11,187 nucleotides of DNA from contig JBGZBY010000053.1 in the NCBI GenBank assembly GCA_041844915.1, positions 1 through 11,187 on the forward strand, read 5' to 3'. Positions 1 to 8,800 of the stretch are shown piece after piece. A program made the position numbers and the translations under genes. The notes under the pieces were generated by a model. The model searched no databases and was not told the origin of the DNA. It saw only the letters and a program-made list of their open reading frames with translations. Position 1 is the stretch's first letter, and each line of letters begins with the position of its first letter. This DNA comes from W11650 sp041844915 (GTDB taxonomy: Bacteria; Bacillota; Clostridia; Lachnospirales; Vallitaleaceae).

Positions 1-11
1 CAAGAGCATGA

Positions 12-68
12 GCAGCGAGAGAAGCGAGCTGCGAATGGTCGGAGAACGCGAAGCGTTCGGCTTTCTCC
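12..68. other. two adjacent small hairpins, possible tail of a truncated upstream gene
   Basis: Two inverted repeats lie side by side. GCAGC at 12-16 pairs with GCTGC at 28-32. GGAGAA at 41-46 pairs with TTCTCC at 63-68, enclosing CGAA/TTCG at 49-52 and 57-60 around a three-base loop. No T-run follows the second hairpin, so it is not a clear terminator. One + frame is open from the window edge to TAA at 77-79 and ends in the residues REAFGFLHNG. It could be the C-terminus of a gene cut by the window, or just an open stretch in purine-rich DNA. I do not recognise it. Confidence 0.3.
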
Positions 69-108
69 ACAATGGTTAAGAGCCACCAAAGATAGATGAG
101 GATAAATT

Positions 109-882
109 ATGCAGGCGATTTTACTTACTATTGCTTACGACGGGACGGCATATGCCGGCTGGCAGGTTCAGGAAAATGCTTTGACGATTCAAGAATGCAT
201 GATGAAAGCGGGAGAGCAGTTTTTGTCGGAGGGCTTCACTATTACGACTGCGTCCAGAACAGATGCCGGAGTACATGCCATGGGGCAAAGGGCTTTGCTT
301 AAGACCGAGGCGGCTATGCCGCCGGATAAAATAAAAAACGCCCTGAATCACTATTTGCCGGAGGATATCCGGGTCTGGAGAGCCGAAACGGTAGAAAATG
401 ATTTTCATCCCAGATATCACGCCAGAAAAAAATTGTATGTCTACCGCATTTGGAACGGAGAGGTCGCTCTGCCCTTCTATCAAAGGACGCATACTTGGAT
501 TCCCAAGGCCTGCGATGATCAGAAAATGCGTTATATTGCCAGCCGCTTTATTGGTGAGCATGATTTTAATGCGTTTTCCTCTCAAAAAAAGGCGGTAAAG
601 GATACGATTCGACAGATCTATCGCTGCGAAGTGGTGCAAAAGCAAAATCCATATATTGAGCGGAATAAGGGCAGAGAGCTTGAAATTTACATAGAAGGAA
701 ACGGCTTTTTATACAATATGGTGCGAATTATGGCGGGCTGTATTGTAGATTGGAGCGCAGCCTCCTTTTCCGAGGCGGAAATTGCTCAAAAAATAGAGCA
801 GGCGTATCAAACCGGTGATAGGAACTTAACGGCAAGAACATTGCCAGCCAAAGGCTTAACACTACTGGAAATAAAATATTGA
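109..882 (+). CDS. truA: tRNA pseudouridine(38-40) synthase TruA
   Basis: TruA converts uridines 38, 39 and 40 of the tRNA anticodon arm to pseudouridine in the cytoplasm, acting as a homodimer without a cofactor. The 257 residues match the usual family length. The N-terminus carries the YDGTxYxGWQ signature (residues 10-19). The catalytic motif SRTDAGVHA lies at residues 49-57, with Asp52 as the predicted nucleophile. GNGFLYNMVRIMAG, the conserved C-terminal-half motif, is also present. The start is supported by GAGG at 98-101, seven bases before the ATG. In many Bacillota truA sits between ecfT and rplM; here an amino acid permease follows after 85 bp, so the usual ribosomal-protein neighbour is absent on the downstream side. 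No truncation or frameshift is seen. Confidence 0.97.
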   Translation: MQAILLTIAYDGTAYAGWQVQENALTIQECMMKAGEQFLSEGFTITTASRTDAGVHAMGQRALLKTEAAMPPDKIKNALNHYLPEDIRVWRAETVENDFHPRYHARKKLYVYRIWNGEVALPFYQRTHTWIPKACDDQKMRYIASRFIGEHDFNAFSSQKKAVKDTIRQIYRCEVVQKQNPYIERNKGRELEIYIEGNGFLYNMVRIMAGCIVDWSAASFSEAEIAQKIEQAYQTGDRNLTARTLPAKGLTLLEIKY

Positions 883-889
883 TAAACTT

Positions 890-910
890 AATACGGCAAG
901 CGCCAGTATT
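890..910 (+). terminator. weak hairpin after truA, possible terminator
   Basis: AATAC-GGC pairs with GCC-A-GTATT around an AAGC loop, giving eight pairs with one bulged A. The following T-run is only three bases, so termination would be inefficient at best. It could separate truA from the permease gene. Confidence 0.3.
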
Positions 911-967
911 TCAGCAGAGCTTGTCAAGCAGGAATAATAAATTAAGCATGGGAGGGGAGAGGCTGAA

Positions 968-2311
968 ATGGAGAAATTAAAAGAGAAATACGGTTTAACA
1001 GTTGCGATTGCCATGGTGGTAGGCGTGGTGATTGGCTCCGGCGTTTTTTATAAGGCGGACGATGTACTTAGTTATACCAACGGCAATTTGCTTCTGGCTT
1101 TACTGGCGTGGGCAGGTGGAGCTTTTGCCATGGTGTTCGGCGCGTTGAGTTTTGCGGAATTTGCCGCTCGTTATCAAACGACAAATGGGATCGTCGACTA
1201 TTTTGAAGTGGCGTATGGGAAAAAAGCTGGCTATCTTGTCGGCTGGTTTAAGGGGATTCTCTATTTTAGTCCCTTGTCTGCCGTTCTTGCATGGCTGAGC
1301 GGAAATTATACGATGATCATGCTTGGGCAGACAGAAACCGACAATCGACCGGCAACATGGGGATTGGCGGCGATTTATATGACGCTTTTTTATCTGTTGA
1401 ATTATTATACCCCTGCACTTTCTGGAAAACTTCAGGTGGCAACGACAGTGATCAAACTGATTCCGCTGTTTCTAGTGGCAGCGGTTGGAATTTTTGTCGG
1501 CTTGATAAATGGAGTGTCTGCCGGCAACTTTATCGAGGCGGGAAGGAGCTTTCAAGCCGATGCCGTTTTTTTGCCGGCGGCAGTCGTATCTACTGCTTTT
1601 GCTTATGAGGGCTGGACAGTTTCAATGTCGATTAATAATGAAATAAGGGATTCTAAAAAGAATTTGCCGAAAGCGCTGATACTAGGAGCCTTGATTGTTT
1701 TTATCGTCTATGTCTTTTATTTCTTAGGCGTTACCAGTATGCTTCCAACTGCGGATATTATCAGTCAAGGAAATGCAGCAGTAGCGGCGGTAACGACGAT
1801 TTTATTTGGTAAGGCGGCGTCAATGCTGCTGGTAGTATTTGTTGTTATTTCTGTGTTTGGTCCTTTAAATGGACTAATCATAGCCTGTATACGCAGCGTA
1901 TTTTCTCTGGCAGTTCGCGGTCATGGGCTTATGCCGGATAGGTTGTCGTATGTTGATAAAAGAACGGATATGCCGCCCTACGCTGCTTTGTTTTCTTATG
2001 TGCTTTCCATGTTTTTTCTGGTGCTGTGGTATGGCAGTTTCAATAACTGGTATGGAAGCTTTATTTCTATTGATGAAATTCCGATTGTCATAATTTATGG
2101 TTTTTACATCTTGCTCTATATCTGGTATATCCGAAATTTCAAGGACTTGCCGTTTCATAAGCGCTATATCAGACCCTGCTTTGCCACGATTGGAGCCGGT
2201 GTTATTTTATATGGGGGGATCACAAACCCGAAAATCGGAATTTATATGGCGATTTCTTTGGCGGTTTGTGTTGCGGGATTGCTTTTTTATAGAGAAAAAA
2301 GTAAAAAATAA
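968..2311 (+). CDS. APC superfamily amino acid permease (LAT/SteT-like)
   Basis: This is a 447-residue integral membrane protein with about twelve hydrophobic segments. It is predicted to move amino acids across the cytoplasmic membrane by exchange or cation coupling. The first membrane helix holds GSGVF (residues 23-27), the unwound substrate-binding stretch typical of the APC family and close to the GSGIF of L-type exchangers such as Bacillus SteT. FAYEGW (211-216) in the predicted sixth helix is the second substrate-contact region, followed by the charged loop NNEIRDSKKNLPKA found across this family. The exact substrate cannot be read from sequence. GGAGAG at 956-961 lies six bases before the ATG. 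A chemoreceptor gene starts 29 bp after the stop, so the two are probably co-transcribed. I could not identify a convincing promoter in the 85-bp gap upstream. Confidence 0.9.
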   Translation: MEKLKEKYGLTVAIAMVVGVVIGSGVFYKADDVLSYTNGNLLLALLAWAGGAFAMVFGALSFAEFAARYQTTNGIVDYFEVAYGKKAGYLVGWFKGILYFSPLSAVLAWLSGNYTMIMLGQTETDNRPATWGLAAIYMTLFYLLNYYTPALSGKLQVATTVIKLIPLFLVAAVGIFVGLINGVSAGNFIEAGRSFQADAVFLPAAVVSTAFAYEGWTVSMSINNEIRDSKKNLPKALILGALIVFIVYVFYFLGVTSMLPTADIISQGNAAVAAVTTILFGKAASMLLVVFVVISVFGPLNGLIIACIRSVFSLAVRGHGLMPDRLSYVDKRTDMPPYAALFSYVLSMFFLVLWYGSFNNWYGSFISIDEIPIVIIYGFYILLYIWYIRNFKDLPFHKRYIRPCFATIGAGVILYGGITNPKIGIYMAISLAVCVAGLLFYREKSKK

Positions 2312-2340
2312 AAAATCTAGGAAAAGAAAGGAAAAATTTT

Positions 2341-4329
2341 ATGAAACTGAAAAGCAGAATATTAGTGACGACTATTGCGCCGTTGTTCATTATTTTAGGA
2401 GTTTTATCTGCAAGCTCTTATCTCTTTTCTTCAACCATGTTACGGCGGGAGCAACATGAAAAAATGGATCAGCTGGCGGCTCGCTATAGTGCAGAAATCA
2501 GTAATATCATTGTAGGAAAAAAAGGCATGCTGGAAGCTGTTTCAGAAATCTTTAGCCGACTTAGTTTAAGTGATAAGGAGATGGAGAGGCTCTTTGCGGA
2601 AATGAAGGATAGCAATGAGGAGATCATGAATTTCTTTATTGGGCTGGAAACAGGGAAATATATTGATGCTTTGGGCTGGGTACCGCCGGCAGATTATAAA
2701 ATGCTGGAAAAGGATTGGTACCGGCTGTCGATCGGATCGGCTGTGCCGGTGGTATCGCAGCCCTATATCAGCACGATCAATGGCAATGCGATCATCAGTA
2801 TTATGAAAGAAATGAAGCAAAACGGCAAAAGAATCGGAATTGTTGGAGCGGATATTTCCTTGCGCCAGCTGGAGGAAATGGTTCGGAGCATTCGCTTTGA
2901 GCAAACTGGAGAGGCCTTTGTCTTAGATCGCAAAGGAAATTTTGTGGCGCATTCACAATATACGGTAGAAGATACCATTCGTCAGGCAGGCAATGGGAAA
3001 TTTAGCGGAGTTGCCGATCGGCTTACCAGCCAGAGCATACAGACCTTTGAAGCTGTGGTCGGCAAGGAAAGCATTGTTTACTCCGTTTATCCCGTAGAAG
3101 GAACGGAGTGGAATCTGGTGATGCGCGCGCCGAAATCTGAATTTTTGAGCGGCGTTAATCAGCTTCGCCTGACACTTGTGCTTCTTAGTCTTGCCGCCCT
3201 GCTCTTGATGAGCGGTATGGCGTATTGGAACGCTGAATCGGTTGCCAAGCCGATCCATATGCTTAGCTCCTGCGTGGAAGGATTGGCAAACTATGACCTG
3301 ACTTTGACGGAAAAATCCCCTTCTGTGATTTATTCCAAAAATAAGGATGAAATAGGTACGATTTCTCGTTCCCTGATTTCAGTTAAAAAAACTATGAAGG
3401 ATATTATGATAAAGGTCAGTGATGTTGCCAATCAAGTATCGGCATCCTCCCAACAGCTGACGGCGACCAGCGACCAGTCGGCGCATGCCTCGGAAGAGGT
3501 GGCAAGAATGGTTGAAGAAATCTCCAGAGGCGCCATGAGTCAGGCACAGGATATGCAGGAGGGAACGGAAGCTATGGCGGTTATGAAGGTGGCGCTGGAG
3601 AAAAACAATCAGGTCGTGGAAGCATTGAACGCTACGACCAAAAGTGCTTTGGAAGCGCAGAAAAAGGGCGTCCAATCGGTTCGCGAGCTGGTTGAGGAAA
3701 CCGAAAAATCACAGGCGGCTGCCGGACGGGTTATGGAAGCGATTCTTACTACCAATGAGAGCGCAATTCAGATTTCTAACGCCAGCAATATGATTAAGTC
3801 GATTGCCGATCAAACCAATCTCTTGGCGCTGAATGCGGCGATTGAAGCAGCAAGAGCAGGAGAAACCGGAAGAGGCTTTGCGGTGGTAGCTGAGGAAATT
3901 CGCAAGCTGGCAGAGCAATCGACGGAATTTACCGAAGAAATAGGAGAAATTGTTCAAAACTTGACAAATAAGACTGCTGAAACCGTGGATGTCATGAATT
4001 CAGTAGGAAAAATCGTAGCTAAGCAGTCCAGTAAGGTGGAGGAAACGGATGTGCAGTTTGAAGCAATCTCAGCGGAGCTGGAAAAGACGAAGCAAGCGGT
4101 TTACCGTTTGAATGAGTCCGGTGGAGAATTGCTGCAAACAGAGGAAAGCCTGTTAAATATTATTGAGAATTTATCAGCCCTGTCGCAGGAAAACGCAGCC
4201 TCGGCGCAGCAGTCTACCTCTTTTGTAGAGGAGCAGACGGCGTCGGCACATGAAATTGCGGCTTCCAGCGGTCATTTGGCGGAAATGGCGCAGGAGTTGA
4301 CAGAAATGATTTCTGTGTTTAAAATGTAA
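2341..4329 (+). CDS. methyl-accepting chemotaxis protein with dCache sensor domain
   Basis: This is a 662-residue transmembrane chemoreceptor that would signal to CheA/CheW at the cell pole. Its order is TM1 at about residues 7-30, an extracytoplasmic double-Cache ligand domain to about 275, TM2 at about 277-296, HAMP to about 355, then a long coiled-coil signalling domain. The conserved hairpin tip IADQTNLLALNAAIEAARAG begins at residue 488. The sensor shows Y119, K124, W126, Y127, Y142 and D171. From memory these have exactly the spacing of the PctA-type amino acid motif (Y121, R126, W128, Y129, Y144, D173), with Lys replacing the Arg that grips the carboxylate. There is no C-terminal CheR-binding pentapeptide. 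AAAGGA at 2327-2332 precedes the ATG by eight bases. The amino acid permease 29 bp upstream suggests an amino acid or related ligand; this is inference. Confidence 0.96.
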   Translation: MKLKSRILVTTIAPLFIILGVLSASSYLFSSTMLRREQHEKMDQLAARYSAEISNIIVGKKGMLEAVSEIFSRLSLSDKEMERLFAEMKDSNEEIMNFFIGLETGKYIDALGWVPPADYKMLEKDWYRLSIGSAVPVVSQPYISTINGNAIISIMKEMKQNGKRIGIVGADISLRQLEEMVRSIRFEQTGEAFVLDRKGNFVAHSQYTVEDTIRQAGNGKFSGVADRLTSQSIQTFEAVVGKESIVYSVYPVEGTEWNLVMRAPKSEFLSGVNQLRLTLVLLSLAALLLMSGMAYWNAESVAKPIHMLSSCVEGLANYDLTLTEKSPSVIYSKNKDEIGTISRSLISVKKTMKDIMIKVSDVANQVSASSQQLTATSDQSAHASEEVARMVEEISRGAMSQAQDMQEGTEAMAVMKVALEKNNQVVEALNATTKSALEAQKKGVQSVRELVEETEKSQAAAGRVMEAILTTNESAIQISNASNMIKSIADQTNLLALNAAIEAARAGETGRGFAVVAEEIRKLAEQSTEFTEEIGEIVQNLTNKTAETVDVMNSVGKIVAKQSSKVEETDVQFEAISAELEKTKQAVYRLNESGGELLQTEESLLNIIENLSALSQENAASAQQSTSFVEEQTASAHEIAASSGHLAEMAQELTEMISVFKM

Positions 4330-4350
4330 GTACCCCATATCAAAGGATGG

Positions 4351-4429
4351 GCTGCTGCATCGAAAAAGGAAAATGCCGAAAGCAGGACTTGGCAAGAGGC
4401 GGATTTTCTGATGCAGCAGCTTCTTTGTT
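4351..4429 (+). terminator. large hairpin with T-rich tail, likely terminator
   Basis: GCTGCTGCATC at 4351-4361 pairs perfectly with GATGCAGCAGC at 4410-4420. Inside the 48-base loop, GAAAAT pairs with ATTTTC, and a GCC/GGC match can extend the structure inward. TTCTTTGTT follows immediately. This fits intrinsic termination 22 bp after the chemoreceptor gene. The loop is longer than in most simple terminators, so a structured 3' end or small RNA is an alternative. Confidence 0.65.
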
Positions 4430-4506
4430 CCCTTGAGCGCACCTTGAAAAAGGCGCGCAGAAGAGAAGGAAAGAGTTGACAAAAAAAGGAAGGAAATGAA
4501 AAAGTT

Positions 4507-5655
4507 ATGTTGATATTAAGCGCAGGCCCGACAGTAATCGCCGACAATACCTTGCAGGCAATGAGTATTCAAAGATGGAACACTGATTTGTCCAAGGAAT
4601 TTTATGCTCAGTACCAAAGAACTGTAGCCAAATATGATGAGCTGATCCGAAATACAAGCGGCTTTAGCTTTATTATGGGCGCGGAAGCAATGATCGCCTT
4701 GGAGGGCGCCTGTGCCAGTTTGATTGAACCGGGAGATCAGGTGTTGGTGCTGGCAAATGGAATTTTTGGCAGAGGTTTTGCCGAGCTGGTAACGATGTAC
4801 GGGGGGGAGCCAATCATGGTGTATCAGCCGGATGAAAGGGGCTTTTCGCTGGAAGCTCTAAAGGCGGCAGTAGCGGAAAATCCGGAGGCAAAGCTGGCAA
4901 CAATGGTTCATTGTGAAACACCGACCGGTGTGACGAACAATGTGGCAGAGCTTTGCCGCTTTTTGAAGGGCTGCGGCATTCTCTCGGTGGTTGACAGTGT
5001 TTCAGCGCTGGGCGGAGAGGTGCTGGATTATGATCAGAGCGGTATCGACGTGCTTTTGGGCGGCAGTCAAAAATGTCTTTCGGCGCCTTCAGGATTGGGG
5101 ATGGTTACTCTTAGTCGGGCTGCAATCACGGCAATCCAAAACCGAACCCGACCCATTGCGTCTTTTTATGCCAACTATGCCTATTTTTTGAATTGGCAGG
5201 AAAAAATGTGGTTCCCCTACACCATGCCGGAGCAGTTGATCAATGCTTTGGAAACAGCACTGGACAATGCGCTGGCTCGTGATTTTATTCAGCTTCATGC
5301 TCGCTTTGCCGATATTACCCGCAAGGTTTTGACGGACAACGGACTTAAGCTTTTCGCGGCGTCGGAGGCCTCGAACACCTTGACAGCGTTTTATGCTCCC
5401 GAAGCGGCTGCGCCGGAACAGATATTGAGCCATTTGAGTGAAAAACATCAAATCGTTATTTCCGGCAGCCTTGCCGAATACCGTTCCTGTCTTTTGCGAA
5501 TTGGGCATATGGGAGAAAATAACCGAGGCTCGTATTTTGAAAAGCTGTTTACAGCCATGGATAACACATGGAAGGAGCTAAAGCTGGGGCAGACGCATTT
5601 TTTGCAGAGCTACTACGAAGCGGCGCTTCCTCCATGCAGCTGCTGCAAGGGATAG
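4507..5655 (+). CDS. class V PLP-dependent aminotransferase (alanine-glyoxylate/PucG-like)
   Basis: This is a cytoplasmic pyridoxal-phosphate enzyme of fold type I, class V, predicted to transfer an amino group to a 2-oxo acid such as pyruvate or glyoxylate. The 382 residues fit the family. It starts with the typical SAGPT segment. HCETPTG lies before the PLP-binding Asp163 (VDSVSALGG), and GGSQKCLSAPSG carries the Schiff-base Lys189. Relatives include alanine-glyoxylate, serine-glyoxylate, (S)-ureidoglycine-glyoxylate (PucG) and aminoethylphosphonate (PhnW) transaminases. No purine- or phosphonate-degradation genes are adjacent, so the substrate is open. The best Shine-Dalgarno, AAGGAAGG at 4486-4493, is 13 bases from the ATG, longer than usual, but no in-frame start codon lies nearer. 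The protein ends in an unusual CSCCKG tail. It lies between a terminator-like hairpin and a repeat-bearing spacer and appears to be a single-gene unit. Confidence 0.9.
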   Translation: MLILSAGPTVIADNTLQAMSIQRWNTDLSKEFYAQYQRTVAKYDELIRNTSGFSFIMGAEAMIALEGACASLIEPGDQVLVLANGIFGRGFAELVTMYGGEPIMVYQPDERGFSLEALKAAVAENPEAKLATMVHCETPTGVTNNVAELCRFLKGCGILSVVDSVSALGGEVLDYDQSGIDVLLGGSQKCLSAPSGLGMVTLSRAAITAIQNRTRPIASFYANYAYFLNWQEKMWFPYTMPEQLINALETALDNALARDFIQLHARFADITRKVLTDNGLKLFAASEASNTLTAFYAPEAAAPEQILSHLSEKHQIVISGSLAEYRSCLLRIGHMGENNRGSYFEKLFTAMDNTWKELKLGQTHFLQSYYEAALPPCSCCKG

Positions 5656-5661
5656 GGAGCG

Positions 5662-5682
5662 GCCGGATAAAGAGAAAACGAG
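5662..5682 (+). repeat. short imperfect direct repeat, copy A
   Basis: GCCGGATAA-A-GAGAAAA-C-GAG recurs 117 bp downstream at 5779-5799 with two substitutions in 21 bases. The core GAGAAAAYGAG also occurs at 5700-5710, with a looser form (GAGAAAACAAG) at 5810-5820. It lies just after the aminotransferase stop codon in purine-rich DNA. Confidence 0.55.
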
Positions 5683-5708
5683 GCAAGAGCCTTTGAGATG
5701 AGAAAATG

Positions 5709-5750
5709 AGCTTTTCCGGGTGAGCATGCCCGAAACATAGGAAAAGGGCT
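5709..5750 (+). other. intergenic stem-loop
   Basis: AGC-TTTTC (5709-5716) pairs with GAAAA..GCT (5741-5750) with a short bulge. CGGG (5717-5720) pairs with CCCG (5729-5732) inside. The following bases, TAATTC, are not a T-run, so I do not call it a terminator. It sits between two copies of the short direct repeat. Confidence 0.35.
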
Positions 5751-5778
5751 TAATTCAAGGGATTCAGAGCTTTGGGCA

Positions 5779-5799
5779 GCCGGATAAGGAGAAAATGAG
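5779..5799 (+). repeat. short imperfect direct repeat, copy B
   Basis: Second copy of the 21-bp element at 5662-5682, offset by exactly 117 bp. It ends 45 bp before the addA start codon. Confidence 0.55.
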
Positions 5800-5830
5800 A
5801 GTAGGGAATGAGAAAACAAGGCATAAGAGA

Positions 5831-5837
5831 AAGGAGG
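5831..5837 (+). promoter_or_regulatory. strong ribosome binding site of addA
   Basis: AAGGAGG, a near-perfect Shine-Dalgarno sequence, lies seven bases before the ATG at 5845 and fixes the addA start. The protein N-terminus from that ATG aligns with the family start. Confidence 0.85.
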
Positions 5838-5844
5838 CGAAGGA

Positions 5845-8800
5845 ATGGGGATTGCGTATACAGAGCAGCAGCAGAGTGTTATAGATATCAGAGGCCGCAA
5901 TGTTTTGGTATCGGCGGCAGCCGGTTCCGGAAAAACGGCGGTTTTAGTGGAAAGAGTGATTCAAATGATTCTGAAAAAGGAAATCGGCATAGACGAGCTG
6001 TTGGTCGTTACCTTTACCAGAGCGGCGGCTTCGGAAATGCGGGAAAGAATCAGCGATGCTTTAAGCAGAGAGCTTTCCGGTAAACCGCAGCCGGAGCTGA
6101 GAGAACAGCTGGCGCTTTTGCCTTCGGCGGATATCACAACGATTCATTCCTTTTGCTTAAAGGTTATTCGGGAAAATTATTCCGCCTTAGGTCTGGAACC
6201 GGATTTTCGGATTGCCGAGGAAGCGGAGATTGAGATTTTGGCGGAAGAAGCAATGGCGGAACTTTTGGAGGCGGAATATCAAAAGGCGGAGCCGGAATTT
6301 TTGCATGTGGCACGCAGCTTTATGACGGATACCGGCGATTTGCCTTTGGAAAATGCGCTGAGGCGAATCTATTCGGCGGCACAGGGTATGGCATGGCCTT
6401 CGCTTTGGCTGGAGGCGGCTGCTGCCAATTTGGAGGCGGCCACGGCGGAGGAATTAAAAAAGACCCCGCTGTTTTCAATGCTTTGGCAGGAAACGGCGGA
6501 AAAGCTGGTGGCAGCGGAAAGAGAAGCGGAGCTTTTGACGGACTGGATCGCTTCACCGGAGCTGCAAGCCTATGCCGAGCAAGGTGAGTATTTTCGGGAA
6601 TTGATTCGGCAGGCGGGGAGCCATATAGCGGCCGAAGATTATGACGCTCTTTTCCTTTTGCTGCGGAATTATTCACCGCCGGTGATGCCCCGCGTCAGAA
6701 AAGGGATTGACCCCCAGACCTTGGAGGAGGTCAAGGAAAAAATTGAAAGCCTGCGGGGAATATTTGCCGATCTTCTGCCTTTTTTTCAAAATTCTCTGGC
6801 AAAAAATATAGAGATTACGCAAGGGATGCACCGGATTGTCAAAGAGATGTGCCGATTGACTAAGCTATATGAGCAAGGCTTTCAGGAAAAAAAACAGCAG
6901 AAAAAAATGATCGATTTTAATGATATTGAGCATATGGCATTAAAGCTTTTACAGGCAGAGGACGGGAGCAGAACGGAAATTGCGCGGAGATATCAGCAAA
7001 AGTACAGGGAGGTCATTATTGACGAATATCAAGACACCAACGAGGTGCAGGATACTGTTTTGGAAATGGTTTCCGGCGCGCCGGAGCAGCCCAACTGCTT
7101 TATGGTTGGTGATATCAAGCAGAGCATATATAAATTTCGGCAGGCTAAACCGGAAATTTTTCGGCAAAAATATTTAAACTATGGAGGAATGGAAACGCTT
7201 TATGCCAAAATTGATATGCAGGTCAATTTTCGTTCCCGCCAAGAAATATTGAGGCTGGTGAACTTTATTTTTCGGAGTATTATGACGAAGGACGCGGCGG
7301 GGATAGATTATGACGAACGGGCAAAATTTATTTTTCCGCAGTCTGTGCAGGCGGAGGAAAAGCACAGACCGGAGCTTTTGCTGATTGAAAAGCAAAGCTA
7401 TCAGGATGCCGAAGAGAGCGTGGAGCGGGAAGCCTTGGAGGCGGAGGCAATAGCCCTTCAAATTGTGGCGTTATTAGAATCGGAGAAAACGATTTTTGAT
7501 AAAAAAACAAATCGTCAAAGACCGATTCAACTGGAGGATATTGCAATTTTAATGCGCTCTCCGAGCGGAGCGATGTCCGTATACGCGGAAGTGTTTCTCC
7601 GCCATGGGCTTCCGATTCTGGTTGATGAAGGCAAGGCCTATTTTATGACATCGGAGGTTCAGGGGATGACGGATTTTTTTAAAATTCTGGACAATCCCAG
7701 AGATGATATTGCGCTTTTGGGTGTGCTGTGCTCGGCGATGTATGAACTGGAGCCGGAAGATTTGGCACGAATTCGCAGCGCGGCTTTGCAGGAGGAATTT
7801 TTATTTGATGCGCTTCGTCAGTATTCGCTTGCTTTTTTAGAAAATGCAAAAAACGGAGAGATGTCGACAGAGAGAGAGGTATTTTCCACGAAAACCTTGT
7901 CGAGGGTTAATCGTTTTTTGCGGGAATATCAAGAATTAAAGGAGGAAGTACCTTTTTTAAGCTTGGGGCGTATTTTTGACAAAATAGAGGAAAAGACCGG
8001 CTATGAAGCCTTGATTGCTCTTCTGCCCAATGGAAAGCAGCGACGGCTTAACCTGAAAGCCTTTAAGGAGCAGCTGCTTCTGTTTGAAGCTGGAGAGGGC
8101 AGTAATTTGTTTCGATTTTTACAACGGCTGGAAAAGGTAAAGAGCCTAAGCCTTAGCTTTGGCGAGCCGGTTATGGAGGTCAGTCGAGCGATTCGGCTCA
8201 TGAGTATTCATAAGAGCAAGGGACTGGAATTTCCGGCAGTATTTCTGGCACAGCTGGGAAAGGGCTTTAATCTTCGGGATACATCGGCGCCAGTTGTACT
8301 AAAGAACGAATATGGAGTTTTAAGCTCGGTGGTTGACTATCAAAGGCGCGTGATTTATGAAGGTTTTCAAAAGCCGGTTGTAAAGATGCTTTTGCGTCGG
8401 GAAATATTGGAGGAGGAGCAAAGACTCCTTTATGTGGCGATGACCAGAGCTAGAGAATATTTATACTTGGTTGGAACAGTAAACTCGGCGGAGAAGGCCA
8501 TGCTGAAATGGCAGGCGGATTCGGCGGTGCAGGGAGCTTATCAGACGGATGGGCTTTGGGGAGCAATCTGCACAAGGCAATATTTGCTGTCTGCCAGAAG
8601 CTATCTGGATTTTTTGATGCCGGCGGCATTGAAAGCGGCGGACTATGATTTGCTTAGTATTCAATGGCTGCGCAGAGAAACGGAGCAGGAGGTGACGGAG
8701 GAGGCGGAGCCGAGGGAAGAGGCGGAGGAAAGGAGTTTGGCTGAGCGCTTGTTGGAAAGCGATAAGATGGCGCTGGAGCCGATATCCTTTTATCCGGAAT

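Noticed and set aside
121..645. Minus-strand 174-codon open frame opposite truA.
   Set aside because: It lies wholly inside a clear truA coding region and shows no protein family features.
968..4329. Permease and chemoreceptor as a new defence or signalling system.
   Set aside because: Both are ordinary members of large families; their link is a plausible transport-chemotaxis pairing, not a new system.
4476..4481. TTGACA before the aminotransferase as a -35 promoter box.
   Set aside because: No -10-like hexamer lies 16-18 bases downstream, and that position would abut the start codon.
4496..4513. Five-codon leader frame MKKLC overlapping the aminotransferase start.
   Set aside because: It is too short to judge, has no regulatory codon run and no attenuator structure after it; chance is the simplest reading.
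5613..5900. Minus-strand open frame covering the spacer before addA.
   Set aside because: It overlaps both flanking genes on the opposite strand, has low-complexity Ser/Pro/Leu-rich sequence and no recognisable domain.
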